Of a stretch of DNA of 64,000 bases, positions 53,121-62,357 are shown piece after piece; position 1 is the stretch's first letter; the number at the start of each line of letters is the position of its first letter. The position numbers were made by a program, and so were the translations under genes. Source of the DNA: Proteinivorax hydrogeniformans (GTDB lineage Bacteria; Bacillota; Proteinivoracia; Proteinivoracales; Proteinivoracaceae); contig NZ_CP159485.1 in the NCBI RefSeq assembly GCF_040515995.1, positions 930,001 through 994,000 on the forward strand, written 5' to 3'. The notes below the pieces were generated by a model. The model was not told the origin of the DNA. It made no database searches and worked only from the letters and a program-made list of their open reading frames with translations.

Positions 53121-53149
53121 CATAAAAAATAAGCTTCAAATTTTGTCAA
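53121..53149 (-). promoter_or_regulatory. Probable promoter of the flavoprotein pair
   Basis: On the minus strand TTGACA (53149-53144) and TTTATG (53126-53121) are 17 nt apart, about 38 nt before the start codon. Confidence 0.5.
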
Positions 53150-53170
53150 AAATAAAAAAGGCAATATCTC

Positions 53171-53198
53171 TTGACATTAGATGCAAAAATGGTATAAT
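53171..53198 (+). promoter_or_regulatory. tRNA promoter
   Basis: TTGACA (53171-53176) and TATAAT (53193-53198) with 16-nt spacing, 18 nt before the tRNA. Confidence 0.85.
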
Positions 53199-53216
53199 AT
53201 ATTTTGTAATTATTTC

Positions 53217-53292
53217 GGGGATGTAGCTCAGCCGGGAGAGCGCATGTCTGGCAGACATGAGGTCAGGGGTTCGATCCCCCTCATCTCCACCA
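53217..53292 (+). tRNA. tRNA-Ala (anticodon GGC)
   Basis: A 76-nt cloverleaf with acceptor arms GGGGATG and CATCTCC, D arm with AGCTCAG, anticodon stem CATGT/ACATG holding the loop CTGGCAG (anticodon GGC), T arm GGGGTTCGATCCCC and an encoded CCA end. It reads GCC and GCU. Confidence 0.97.
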
Positions 53293-53303
53293 AAATAAAA
53301 CAC

Positions 53304-53339
53304 AAACCCTTCTCATTTAATTTGAGAAGGGTTTTTTTA
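53304..53339 (+). terminator. Terminator of the tRNA
   Basis: AAACCCTTCTCA pairs with TGAGAAGGGTTT and is followed by T's. Confidence 0.92.
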
Positions 53340-53420
53340 TATGCCTCATTATAAGAGAATCACACAACCTCTCCTTTATTCATAGGATAATTAACTGTGA
53401 AAAATGGAGGAGGTTATCAG

Positions 53421-54065
53421 TTGAAAGTATTAACTGTTTTTTTAATGATTATTATGGGGTTTTCTGTGTTTGCTGCAGGATGCTCCCAAAATAATGTGGA
53501 AACTTTTGAAGAAGAGGCTCTAGAGTTAAAAGAAGGCACTGAGAAGGAGCAACAAGAAGACAACGAAGAAATAATAAAACAAGAGGAAGAAGTTGAAGAA
53601 GTAGTAGACCAAGACAAAGAAGCTGAAGAAGTAGTAGCACAGGATAATAATCAATTTGATATAGTAGAAGTTTTAAAAGAGGTTTATGCACCACTAGACT
53701 ATTTTTACAACAACTTAGACAATGATTGTACTAAGTCATCATACGGAGTGGGGTTACCTAAAAAATATAATACACGAAAAAAGCTGTTAGAATTCTTTCA
53801 AACAACAATGTCCTACGATGTGGCAGTTGCCTGGGTTGACTATTTAGTTCAATATGATCAACAAAATGATGTATACTATATCTCCCCTAGTGGACGATGG
53901 GCTACTATCCATGATTACATTCCCCAAATAACTATTTTAGAAAAAACCGATACAAGGATAATTGTAGAGGAGTACTATGATGATGATTTTGAACCATACA
54001 CAACAATAACCCACATAGAAATAAGGCCTGACAACACTTATATATGGATAATGGATTATGAGTAA
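53421..54065 (+). CDS. Lipoprotein with acidic linker and a small C-terminal domain, unknown function
   Basis: The 214-aa protein starts at TTG (53421), 7 nt after GGAGGAGG, and has a lipobox FAAGC with Cys21. A Glu/Gln-rich linker (about 25-75, with repeats such as EEVVDQDKEAEEVV) leads to a C-terminal domain (80-214) with YAPLDYFYNNLDNDC and a strand-rich end finishing IWIMDYE. The fold is not recognised. It would sit on the outer face of the membrane. The reading from the GTG at 53397 would use the ribosome binding site as codons. Confidence 0.75.
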   Translation: MKVLTVFLMIIMGFSVFAAGCSQNNVETFEEEALELKEGTEKEQQEDNEEIIKQEEEVEEVVDQDKEAEEVVAQDNNQFDIVEVLKEVYAPLDYFYNNLDNDCTKSSYGVGLPKKYNTRKKLLEFFQTTMSYDVAVAWVDYLVQYDQQNDVYYISPSGRWATIHDYIPQITILEKTDTRIIVEEYYDDDFEPYTTITHIEIRPDNTYIWIMDYE

Positions 54066-54110
54066 ACATAAACGCCCCCCTACCTGGTAATGTAGGGGGC
54101 GTTTATGTTT
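54064..54110. terminator. Very strong bidirectional terminator
   Basis: AAACATAAACGCCCCC-CTAC (54064-54083) pairs with GTAGGGGGCGTTTATGTTT (54092-54110), around 19 bp. Confidence 0.9.
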
Positions 54111-54125
54111 AAGCTATTATAACTG

Positions 54126-54212
54126 GGCATTAGAATGAAATTTTAAACAAAGCCCTCTGGTTCAACAACAATCAGCGGCAGAAAGCACGCTGCTTAATGA
54201 AACTTCACTTTA
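54126..54212 (+). repeat. Diverged partial copy of the 143-bp structured repeat
   Basis: It matches the 3' two thirds of the repeat: AAAGCCCTCTGGTTCAAC (repeat AAAGCCCGATTGGTTCAAC), ACAATCAG, and the end ATGAAACTTCACTTTA. The hairpin inside has other bases (AGCGGC at 54174-54179 with GCTGCT at 54189-54194) yet still pairs. Confidence 0.7.
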
Positions 54213-55688
54213 TCAAACTAATTTAGGTAAAACCCTATGCTTTGTAGCTTGTTCAAAGCTATATGCTAGCTCAACTAACCTGTGCTCTGTAAAAGCCTTT
54301 CCCGTAAAAGTAACACCCATGGGCTCTCCGTCCTTCGTATATCCTCCTGGTACAGTAATGGATGGATAACCTGCCTTAGCCGGCAGCTGTGCTCCATAGT
54401 TAGAAGGAAACAGCAAAGCGTCTAACTTATGCTCCTCGATGACAGCATCTATACCGCCTTTTTGTGAATAATGTTGATCTCTGATAAGTTCGATCAAGTA
54501 TTTACTTTGATTTAAAGTCCCATTTGTGTTTTCGCTCATTTCTAAATGATTTTGACCGTACTTTAAGGCGATTTCTTTATTTTCTTCGTTAAACTTTATA
54601 ACATCTTTTAAAGTCCTTACCGGCACTTGAGTAGGTTTTGTCCCGCTTAAATAAGCGTTAATTCCATGTTTAAATTCATAAAATAAAGTATCATACCCCA
54701 AAGGTTTTTGGGGAGAAGGCATTTTAAGATTATCAATAATCACAGCTTTGCAACCTTGGATGTCTTTTATAGCAGTTTCCAAAATTTTAAGTTTTTCTTC
54801 GTTTAAATGCTGATAAAACTCCCGACAAACTCCAATTTTTGCATTCTTTAAACCATCCTTTTTAAAAAAGGATAAAAAATCTACACCTACACCTGGTGGT
54901 ATAGTCTGTGTTGCTGCGTCCATTTCATCAGTTCCCATAATAACACTTAAAATCGTAACAGCGTCAGCTACACTTTTAGCCATAGGTCCAGCAGTGTCCT
55001 GAGTGTGCGATATCGGTATAATACCGCTACGACTAACCATACCAACAGTTGGTTTAATACCTACAAGAGAATTTTGACTAGAGGGGCTTAAAATAGAACC
55101 CGAGGTTTCTGTGCCTATAGCAGCACAGGCGAGGTTTGCAGCCACAGCCGCCCCAGAACCTGAGCTTGACCCACCAACATCTATTGTGCCTAACCCATAT
55201 GGATTTAGAACCTGTCCTCCTAAGGAGCTATATCCGTTGGGCATCTCGCTAGACATAAAATTAGCAAATTCAGTAAGGTTTGCTTTTCCTAAAATTATAG
55301 CTCCTGCTTGTTTTAGTTTTTTTACTAAAAAAGCATCTTCTGCAGGATAGTTATCTTTTAAAGCTAAAGTCCCAGCACTTGTGCGCATTTTGCCTGCAGT
55401 ATCGATGTTATCTTTGATAACCACCGGGATTCCATGCATCAAGCTACGGGGGCCCTTCTTTTGCCTCTCCTTATCTAAGGATTCCGCTTCAAAAATAGCA
55501 TTAGGATTAAGCTCTCCAATTGAGTTGATATTAGGGCCGGACTGATCATAGAGGAAAATCCTTTTTAAATAAATCATAACAATTTCTTTTGCCGTAGTTT
55601 TACCTGACTCCATAGCGGCTTGAAGCTCCATAATTGACTGCTCTAAAACCTTGCTATCATCTAAAAAGCCTAAACGGTTTTCACTCAT
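54213..55688 (-). CDS. Amidase (amidase signature family)
   Basis: The 491-aa protein is an amidase-signature hydrolase with the Ser-cisSer-Lys triad: Lys92 in VVIKDNID, the cis-Ser in GGSSSGSG (172-179) and the nucleophile Ser in TETSGSI (about 198). It is not part of a gatCAB cluster and its N-terminus and C-terminus match generic amidases rather than GatA. It would release ammonia from a carboxamide. GAGGTGA precedes the ATG. It is followed by the repeat and terminator. Confidence 0.9.
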   Translation of the reverse strand: MSENRLGFLDDSKVLEQSIMELQAAMESGKTTAKEIVMIYLKRIFLYDQSGPNINSIGELNPNAIFEAESLDKERQKKGPRSLMHGIPVVIKDNIDTAGKMRTSAGTLALKDNYPAEDAFLVKKLKQAGAIILGKANLTEFANFMSSEMPNGYSSLGGQVLNPYGLGTIDVGGSSSGSGAAVAANLACAAIGTETSGSILSPSSQNSLVGIKPTVGMVSRSGIIPISHTQDTAGPMAKSVADAVTILSVIMGTDEMDAATQTIPPGVGVDFLSFFKKDGLKNAKIGVCREFYQHLNEEKLKILETAIKDIQGCKAVIIDNLKMPSPQKPLGYDTLFYEFKHGINAYLSGTKPTQVPVRTLKDVIKFNEENKEIALKYGQNHLEMSENTNGTLNQSKYLIELIRDQHYSQKGGIDAVIEEHKLDALLFPSNYGAQLPAKAGYPSITVPGGYTKDGEPMGVTFTGKAFTEHRLVELAYSFEQATKHRVLPKLV

Positions 55689-55815
55689 ATAATCACCTCA
55701 ATATTTCGTTTGTAGAAACATTCTACATTTTGAGTCTAAATACCTTTTTGCAGTGAGGGTGATTTTTTTGCTGCTATTTTTTGGTCGCTCTTAAATGACG
55801 AGAAGTATGGGGAAT

Positions 55816-55856
55816 AGAAGCTGAGACAAAATACTTGTCCCAGCTTCTTTGTTTTT
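55816..55856. terminator. Hairpin at the end of the FmdE gene
   Basis: AGAAGCTGAGACAA pairs with TTGTCCCAGCTTCT (one mismatch). T's follow on the + strand; the minus-strand T-run is weak. Confidence 0.6.
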
Positions 55857-56383
55857 TAGTAGACGCGAGTGTATTCTTCAAAACAATCAACGCAAGCTTT
55901 TTTACCGTCAAATAGCCGAATGCGGTGTTCTGCTGCACCTTCTTTACATAACTCACAAATCACAGTGTTAAATAACTTCGCTTTTTGAGGTAGAGGTTGT
56001 TTAACTTCCTTTATTTCAAACAAATCCTCTTCAGCACTATTTAATAAAAACTTCTGTTTCTCATCTCTTTTGGTAGGTCCGCCAATGTCCCTGCGAAATA
56101 CCAACCTAAACTCTTTTTTTGAGTCGCGACTGTAAAAGCTGTATGCAACTTTTCCGTGGTCTTTATATATTAAATTGCCTTTTCCAAAAGTGCATCCTAA
56201 AACAACTTGGATTCCATCTACTCCACAGGCGTCATTTTCAGTAATGCACACTATCTCCTCATCGTTAGCGCTTTTGCCATCAAACAACTTTCGAGCAAGC
56301 ATAGCGGCCTTATACCCGATGGTTAACCCAGGACAAATATGTCCATGAAACTTAACGCACTCATCCCATAATTCATTATTCAT
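55856..56383 (-). CDS. FmdE family protein with C-terminal zinc-finger-like motif
   Basis: The 175-aa protein has the FmdE signature HGHICPG (residues 13-19) and ENDACGVDGIQVVLGCTFGKGN near 50-70, with a cysteine shared by the family, then a C-terminal treble-clef-like motif with CELC and CVDC. FmdE is named after a subunit of formylmethanofuran dehydrogenase, but most homologues occur without that enzyme and their role is unknown, possibly linked to molybdenum or tungsten enzymes. GAGGGATAAC precedes the ATG. No such enzyme is encoded in the window. Confidence 0.85.
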   Translation of the reverse strand: MNNELWDECVKFHGHICPGLTIGYKAAMLARKLFDGKSANDEEIVCITENDACGVDGIQVVLGCTFGKGNLIYKDHGKVAYSFYSRDSKKEFRLVFRRDIGGPTKRDEKQKFLLNSAEEDLFEIKEVKQPLPQKAKLFNTVICELCKEGAAEHRIRLFDGKKACVDCFEEYTRVY

Positions 56384-56551
56384 GTTATCCCTCGTTTCTT
56401 TGTTTTGATAATTACAAATTCTAGTTACACCATTAAATTTCCTGCTTTTACATTCGACTAATTAATAAGATATTTTGTCAAAAAAGAAGGAATTACAATT
56501 TGAGTGACAAATATAAATATTAGGAGTAGTTAAAAAAGGAGGGTGTTAATT

Positions 56552-58231
56552 TTGGGTTATATTACTTATGGGATAAAGAAGGCTTCTCACAGCGTCTCTA
56601 ACAGCATAAGAAAAATGAAGAGCTCCCCAGACTATGTTAGGTTTTTTTTAGAAGGTGAATACACAGATTTAAGGGAGTCTAAGCAAAATTTTATTAGAAG
56701 AAAGATCAAAAAGCCTAAACAAAACCTACAAGAGCTATGTGAACAAATAGAACAGGTTGCAAATGACCATAGGGTAAAAGGGATGATACTGGTTATAAGG
56801 CCAGACCTTCAGCTGTCAATAGCTCAGATACAGCAGCTTAGAGACACCTTGCATAATAGCAGGCTAAAAGGCAAAAAAATAATTTCATATTCCTACCGAT
56901 ATAACACCAACACTTACTACCTAGCTTCCTTAGCTGACAGGATTCTGCTCCAACCGGGTGGAGAGGTAACACCGCTAGGTTTAAAAACAGGGTCTATGTT
57001 TTTTAAGGCAGCACTAGATAGGCTTGGCATAGAAATGCAAATGTACAACGTTACCCCATATAAGTCAGCAGCAGATGCAATGACAAAAACAACAATGACA
57101 GAAGAAGTAAAGAAGATGAATAATTGGCTCTTAGACTCTATATACGATGAAATTTTGACTGCAATCTCAAAAGGTAGAAAAATCAGCTTAGATGAAGCTA
57201 AATACGCCATAGATAACTCTCCATATACAGATGTAAAAGCTAAAAAAGCTAAAATCATTGATAAAGTGCTAAATGAAGAACAAATTTATAGTTACCTTAA
57301 CGAAACTGAAGGCAAGAAAATAACCATCAAAAACTTTAAAGAAGCGCAAAAATCTCTTTTAAGGCCAGCTCCTAAAAGAGCCAAAGATTATATAGCGTTA
57401 ATAAAAGTGGAGGGAAACATAATAGACGGCAAAAGCTCAAACCCTCTTTTTAACTTCCCTATACCTATTTTAGGTGGTCAAAAAGTTGGAGATATAACTG
57501 TAGTGGATCAAGTCCGAAAAGCTCAAAGCGATAAAAGGGCAAAAGCAGCAGTTATCTATATTGATTCAGGAGGTGGCTCTGCCACATCTTCAGAAGCAAT
57601 GGCGTCGGCTATAAGAGAGTTGTCAAAGAAAAAACCAGTTGTAGCGGTGATGTCCTCAGTTGCTGCTTCTGGAGGCTACTATGTAGCCACAGCCGCAGAC
57701 TGGATTATAGCTCAACCTAGTACTGTAACAGGCTCAATAGGAGTAATTACCGGCAAAGTGGTTAATAAAAAAATGCTAGAAAAACTTTTGCTAAACTATG
57801 AAAGTATAACCCGTGGAGAGAATGTAGAAATGTCAGAAGGCGCAAATAGATTTAGTAAAGTACAAGAAGAAAAAGTTAAAGAGTCCTTATTTAGAATTTA
57901 TGATGTATTTTTAGACAGAGTAGTTGACGGCCGTAGTATGCTCAAAGAAGAAGTTGAGAAAATAGCAGGTGGAAGAGTTTGGACAGGAAAACAAGCTTAC
58001 GAAAAAGGTCTTGTCGATGACTTAGGTGGCTTAGAAACAGCTTTAAGAAAAATATACAACCTGACATCACTCGATAGTACCACACCTGTAAAAGAAATAC
58101 CGTTTAAAAAGGAGCAATTTAAAGAACCTCTACCTACTACTGCGTCTATGCTAAACCTTGCTTTAGAGGACCTTAAAAAGCTAGAAGGATGCAACCTATA
58201 TGCCTCTCCCATGCTCTGGGTAAAAAAATGA
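56552..58231 (+). CDS. sppA: Signal peptide peptidase SppA, long (two-domain) form
   Basis: The 559-aa protein has two ClpP-like domains as in E. coli SppA: the N-terminal one holds the probable catalytic lysine (YKSAADAM near residue 170) and the C-terminal one the nucleophile serine (SVAASGGYY near 377). The N-terminus lacks an obvious transmembrane helix, unlike classical SppA, so a cytosolic or peripheral enzyme is likely. Start TTG at 56552 follows AAAGGAGGGTG; a GTG at 56543 is part of that site. It would cleave leftover signal peptides or other short peptides. The preceding 168-nt gap is AT-rich with no feature. Confidence 0.87.
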   Translation: MGYITYGIKKASHSVSNSIRKMKSSPDYVRFFLEGEYTDLRESKQNFIRRKIKKPKQNLQELCEQIEQVANDHRVKGMILVIRPDLQLSIAQIQQLRDTLHNSRLKGKKIISYSYRYNTNTYYLASLADRILLQPGGEVTPLGLKTGSMFFKAALDRLGIEMQMYNVTPYKSAADAMTKTTMTEEVKKMNNWLLDSIYDEILTAISKGRKISLDEAKYAIDNSPYTDVKAKKAKIIDKVLNEEQIYSYLNETEGKKITIKNFKEAQKSLLRPAPKRAKDYIALIKVEGNIIDGKSSNPLFNFPIPILGGQKVGDITVVDQVRKAQSDKRAKAAVIYIDSGGGSATSSEAMASAIRELSKKKPVVAVMSSVAASGGYYVATAADWIIAQPSTVTGSIGVITGKVVNKKMLEKLLLNYESITRGENVEMSEGANRFSKVQEEKVKESLFRIYDVFLDRVVDGRSMLKEEVEKIAGGRVWTGKQAYEKGLVDDLGGLETALRKIYNLTSLDSTTPVKEIPFKKEQFKEPLPTTASMLNLALEDLKKLEGCNLYASPMLWVKK

Positions 58232-58238
58232 TAAGAAA

Positions 58239-58275
58239 GTAGAGGCTTTGGCACAAGCGGTGCCGAACCCTCTAC
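58239..58275 (+). other. T-less hairpin after sppA
   Basis: GTAGAGGCTTTGGCAC pairs with GTGCCGAACCCTCTAC with inner mismatches. It lacks a T-run. The rest of the 420-nt gap up to PFOR holds several TGTTATAACA-like short palindromes and the promoter listed next, but no gene. Confidence 0.55.
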
Positions 58276-58594
58276 CAAGTAGTAGATATTCTAATAATGA
58301 TTATAAAAGTATGAACTTTTCTCAGGGTGTTTCATTATTTTAAAAAAACTGTACCATAAACTATAAAGTTATGATATTATATATACAAGGTGCTCAAAAA
58401 GCAATAAAATCACTGTGTTATAACAAATTGTTCATATTTGGAGGAACAGATTCTATTATACAACAAATAACTGTTTCAAAAAATATTAAATGTGTTACAT
58501 ACTTCACGTGGTCTACACTCTGATATAAAGGCTTTGTGCTATGCTATAACAGTACAGAAAAATATGTTTTTTCTAAAAATTTACTACCTTTACA

Positions 58595-58624
58595 TTGTTT
58601 AGTATAGTCAGCCTGTTATATAAT
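58595..58624 (+). promoter_or_regulatory. Probable promoter of the PFOR gene
   Basis: TTGTTT (58595-58600) and TATAAT (58619-58624) are 18 nt apart, 30 nt before the start codon. Confidence 0.55.
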
Positions 58625-58653
58625 CAAAAAAATACCAAAGGGGGTTTTTGAAA

Positions 58654-61600
58654 ATGTCTAAAAAAATGCAGACCATGGATGGCAATACTGCTGCATCTTA
58701 CGTATCTTACGCATTCACTGATGTAGCTGCAATCTATCCAATAACTCCGTCTTCAGACATGGCAGAAAAAGTTGATGCTTGGAGTGCGGAAGGTCGAAAA
58801 AACATTTTCGGTCAAACAGTAAGAGTAAGTGAGTTACAATCTGAGGCAGGTGCTGCTGGTGCAGTACATGGATCGCTTCAGGGTGGTGCTCTGACAACTA
58901 CCTTTACTGCTTCACAAGGCTTACTTCTAATGATTCCTAACATGTATAAAATCGCAGGAGAGCTTTTACCTACAGTTTTTCACGTAAGTGCTAGAGCTGT
59001 TGCTGGGCATGCACTATCTATATTCGGTGATCACTCCGATGTTATGGCTACAAGACAAACAGGTTTTGCTATGCTAGCTTCCGGTAGCGTTCAGGAGGTT
59101 ATGGACTTAGCTGGTGTTGCACATCTATCTTCAATTAAATCAAGAATTCCTTTTGTACACTTCTTTGATGGATTTAGAACATCACACGAAATGCAAAAGA
59201 TTGAAGTAATCGACTATGAAGATTTTTCAAAATTAGTGGATTACGATGCATTAAAAGCTTTCAGAGATAGAGCGCTAAACCCTGAAAGGCCAGTTCTTAG
59301 AGGTAGTGCGCAAAATCCTGATATATTCTTCCAGGCAAAAGAAGCTTCTAATAGGTTCTATGATGAAGTTGATGACACAGTTAACGAATATATGCAAGAA
59401 ATATCTAAGCTCACAGGTAGAGAGTATAAGCCATTTTCATACTATGGTGCTGAAGATGCAGAAAGAGTTATCGTAGCAATGGGCTCTGTCACTCAAACTG
59501 CAGAGGAAACTGTTGACTACTTAAACTCTAAAGGCGAAAAAGTTGGTCTAATCAAAGTTCACTTATATAGACCGTTTTCACCAAAATACTTCTTCAACGT
59601 TCTTCCAAAGACAGTTAAGAAAATCTGTGTTCTTGATAGAACAAAAGAGCCAGGAGCAATTGGCGAGCCACTTTACCAAGACATTCGCACACTTTTCTTT
59701 GAAAGCAAAGAAGCGCCTGTAGTAATTGGAGGCCGCTATGGATTAGGCTCTAAAGACACTACGCCATCTCAAATCAAAGCTGTATTCGATAACCTTAAAG
59801 AAGAGCATAAAAATAGATTTACAGTTGGTATCGTAGATGATGTAACTAACACTTCTTTAGAAGTAAAAGATAAAATTAACACAGTTCCTAAAGGAACCGT
59901 TAGATGTAAGTTCTGGGGTCTTGGCTCAGATGGTACAGTAGGTGCGAATAAATCCGCCATTAAAATCATCGGAGACCATACCGACATGTATGCACAAGGA
60001 TACTTCTCCTATGATTCTAAAAAGTCGGGTGGGGTGACAATATCACACCTTCGTTTTGGAAAAGAGCCTATCAAATCCACCTACCTTATCGATCAAGCTG
60101 ACTTTATCGCATGTCACAACCAGGCTTACGTTGATAAATACGACGTGCTTAAAGGCCTTAAGCCAGGTGGAACCTTCTTATTAAACTGTCTGTGGAGCCC
60201 TGAAGAGCTTGAGGAGAAACTACCAGCTCATATGAAGCGCTACATCGCAGAAAATGACATCAAATTCTATATCCTAAATGCTTACGATATCGCTGGGAAG
60301 ATAGGACTAGGAAACAGAATTAACATGGTTATGCAGTCTGCATTCTTTAAACTAGCAGATATAATTCCTGTTGATGATGCCATGAAATACCTTAAAGACG
60401 CGATTTTAACTAGCTACGGTTCTAAAGGTGAAAAAATCGTTGAGATGAACAACAAGGCTGTAGATGAAGGTATCGGCGCCCTTGTTTCTATAGATGTTCC
60501 AGCTAGCTGGAAGGATGCTAAGGGTGAAGAAAGTAAAGAGCAAGATGTTCCAGACTTTATTAAAAACATCCTTATCCCAGTTAACGCTCAAGAAGGCGAT
60601 AGCTTACCAGTTAGTACCTTTGTAGGAGCAGAAGATGGTACGCTAATGCAAGGATCCTCTAAATATGAAAAACGTGGTATAGCAGTAGATGTACCTTGCT
60701 GGCATATGGATAACTGTATCCAATGTAACCAATGTTCATATGTATGTCCACACTCAGCAATTCGTCCGTTCTTAGTTGACGAAGATGAGGAAAAGAAAGC
60801 TCCAGCTTCATTTGAAATGAAGCCGGCTATGGGCAAAGACTTTAAAGGTCTAAAATACCGTCTTCAAGTAAGTCCTCTTGACTGTACTGGTTGTGGCAAT
60901 TGTGTAGATACCTGCCCTGCTAAGAAAAAGGCTATCACTATGCAGCCACTAGAAACCCAAATTTCAGAAAAAGATAACTGGGAATTTGCTGTTACCTTAA
61001 CAGACAAATCAGACCGTACAAACATTGAGACATTAAAAGGCAGCCAGTTTGCACAACCTCTAGTGGAATTTTCAGGAGCATGTGCAGGCTGTGGAGAAAC
61101 CCCATATATCAAGACTATTACTCAGCTATTTGGCGATAGAATGATGATTGCTAATGCTACTGGATGTACCTCTATCTGGGGGGGAAGTGCGCCATCTACA
61201 CCTTATTGCACAAACTCTGAGGGCAAAGGTCCAGCTTGGGCAAACTCTCTATTTGAGGACAATGCAGAGTATGGTTATGGTATGGCCTTAGCTTCGCTTC
61301 AAACAAGAAGCAAAATTAAAGACTTAATGGAACAAGCGATGGAATCAGGAATTTCTACTGAACTTAAAGATGCATTTACTACTTGGATTGAGAACAAAGA
61401 AGACGGTAAAGGCTCCAAAGAAGCCACCATGAACCTTCTGCCACTTCTTGAAAAAGAAGCTGACAATAAGCTTGTAAAAGAAATCATCGACAAAAAAGAC
61501 TTCCTAATTAAGCAATCTCAGTGGATCTTTGGTGGAGACGGCTGGGCTTATGACATCGGCTATGGCGGTTTAGACCATGTGCTAGCTTCTGGAGAGGATG

Positions 61601-62163
61601 TAAACGTTTTAGTTGTTGATACTGAAGTTTACTCTAACACTGGTGGTCAGTCATCTAAAGCATCCCCAACAGCAGCGATTGCAAAATTTGCTGCATCAGG
61701 TAAGAAAACCAGCAAAAAAGATCTTGGTGCAATGGCTATGAATTACGGTTATGTTTATGTTGCACAGGTAGCTATGGGAGCGGACAAAAACCAATTCCTA
61801 AAAGCTATAAAAGAAGCGGAAAGCTACAAAGGTCCTTCTATCGTCATAGCATATGCTCCATGTATTGCACACGGTATTAAGGATGGAATGGGACGTACTC
61901 AAAATCAACAAAAAGAAGCAGTTGAAGCGGGATACTGGCACATGTATAGATTCAACCCAGAACTTAAAAAAGAAGGTAAAAACCCATTTGTTATGGACTC
62001 TAAAGAACCAACAAAACCATTTAGAGACTTCTTACTAAGTGAAGTAAGATATAACGCCCTTCTAAAAACCAATCCTGAAACTGCTGAAGATCTATTTGCA
62101 AAATCCGAGGAAGATGCAAAAGAAAGATATCAGCGTTATCTAAACCTAGCTAACCAAAAATAG
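58654..62163 (+). CDS. nifJ: Pyruvate:ferredoxin (flavodoxin) oxidoreductase
   Basis: The 1169-aa single-chain PFOR decarboxylates pyruvate to acetyl-CoA and CO2, giving electrons to ferredoxin. Domains in order: TPP-pyrimidine domain (1-250, AAIYPITPSSDMAEK), transketolase-like domain II, the gamma domain (about 410-620), an 8-Cys ferredoxin domain (CIQCNQCSYVCP and CTGCGNCVDTCP, about 685-760), and the TPP-binding domain (CAGCGETPYIK; GDGWAYDIGYGG near 960), with a C-terminal extension. The ATG at 58654 follows AAAGGGGG. It is monocistronic and is a hub of fermentation here. Confidence 0.97.
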   Translation: MSKKMQTMDGNTAASYVSYAFTDVAAIYPITPSSDMAEKVDAWSAEGRKNIFGQTVRVSELQSEAGAAGAVHGSLQGGALTTTFTASQGLLLMIPNMYKIAGELLPTVFHVSARAVAGHALSIFGDHSDVMATRQTGFAMLASGSVQEVMDLAGVAHLSSIKSRIPFVHFFDGFRTSHEMQKIEVIDYEDFSKLVDYDALKAFRDRALNPERPVLRGSAQNPDIFFQAKEASNRFYDEVDDTVNEYMQEISKLTGREYKPFSYYGAEDAERVIVAMGSVTQTAEETVDYLNSKGEKVGLIKVHLYRPFSPKYFFNVLPKTVKKICVLDRTKEPGAIGEPLYQDIRTLFFESKEAPVVIGGRYGLGSKDTTPSQIKAVFDNLKEEHKNRFTVGIVDDVTNTSLEVKDKINTVPKGTVRCKFWGLGSDGTVGANKSAIKIIGDHTDMYAQGYFSYDSKKSGGVTISHLRFGKEPIKSTYLIDQADFIACHNQAYVDKYDVLKGLKPGGTFLLNCLWSPEELEEKLPAHMKRYIAENDIKFYILNAYDIAGKIGLGNRINMVMQSAFFKLADIIPVDDAMKYLKDAILTSYGSKGEKIVEMNNKAVDEGIGALVSIDVPASWKDAKGEESKEQDVPDFIKNILIPVNAQEGDSLPVSTFVGAEDGTLMQGSSKYEKRGIAVDVPCWHMDNCIQCNQCSYVCPHSAIRPFLVDEDEEKKAPASFEMKPAMGKDFKGLKYRLQVSPLDCTGCGNCVDTCPAKKKAITMQPLETQISEKDNWEFAVTLTDKSDRTNIETLKGSQFAQPLVEFSGACAGCGETPYIKTITQLFGDRMMIANATGCTSIWGGSAPSTPYCTNSEGKGPAWANSLFEDNAEYGYGMALASLQTRSKIKDLMEQAMESGISTELKDAFTTWIENKEDGKGSKEATMNLLPLLEKEADNKLVKEIIDKKDFLIKQSQWIFGGDGWAYDIGYGGLDHVLASGEDVNVLVVDTEVYSNTGGQSSKASPTAAIAKFAASGKKTSKKDLGAMAMNYGYVYVAQVAMGADKNQFLKAIKEAESYKGPSIVIAYAPCIAHGIKDGMGRTQNQQKEAVEAGYWHMYRFNPELKKEGKNPFVMDSKEPTKPFRDFLLSEVRYNALLKTNPETAEDLFAKSEEDAKERYQRYLNLANQK

Positions 62164-62173
62164 ATAACTAACT

Positions 62174-62204
62174 AAAAACCCATTGCCATCGGCAATGGGT
62201 TTTG
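62174..62204 (+). terminator. Terminator of the PFOR gene
   Basis: AAAACCCATTGCC pairs with GGCAATGGGTTTT, loop ATC. Confidence 0.9.
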
Positions 62205-62357
62205 CTATAAGTATAATGCCTCATAAATTAGAATAAGTATAATAATAGTCAAAGCTGGGAATCCTACTGTAGTGGTGTAACCTGCCTCTATTTGACAATT
62301 AAAGGTATAGACTATATAATCATGCCAAAACCAAATATACAAAGGGGGTTTAAACAT

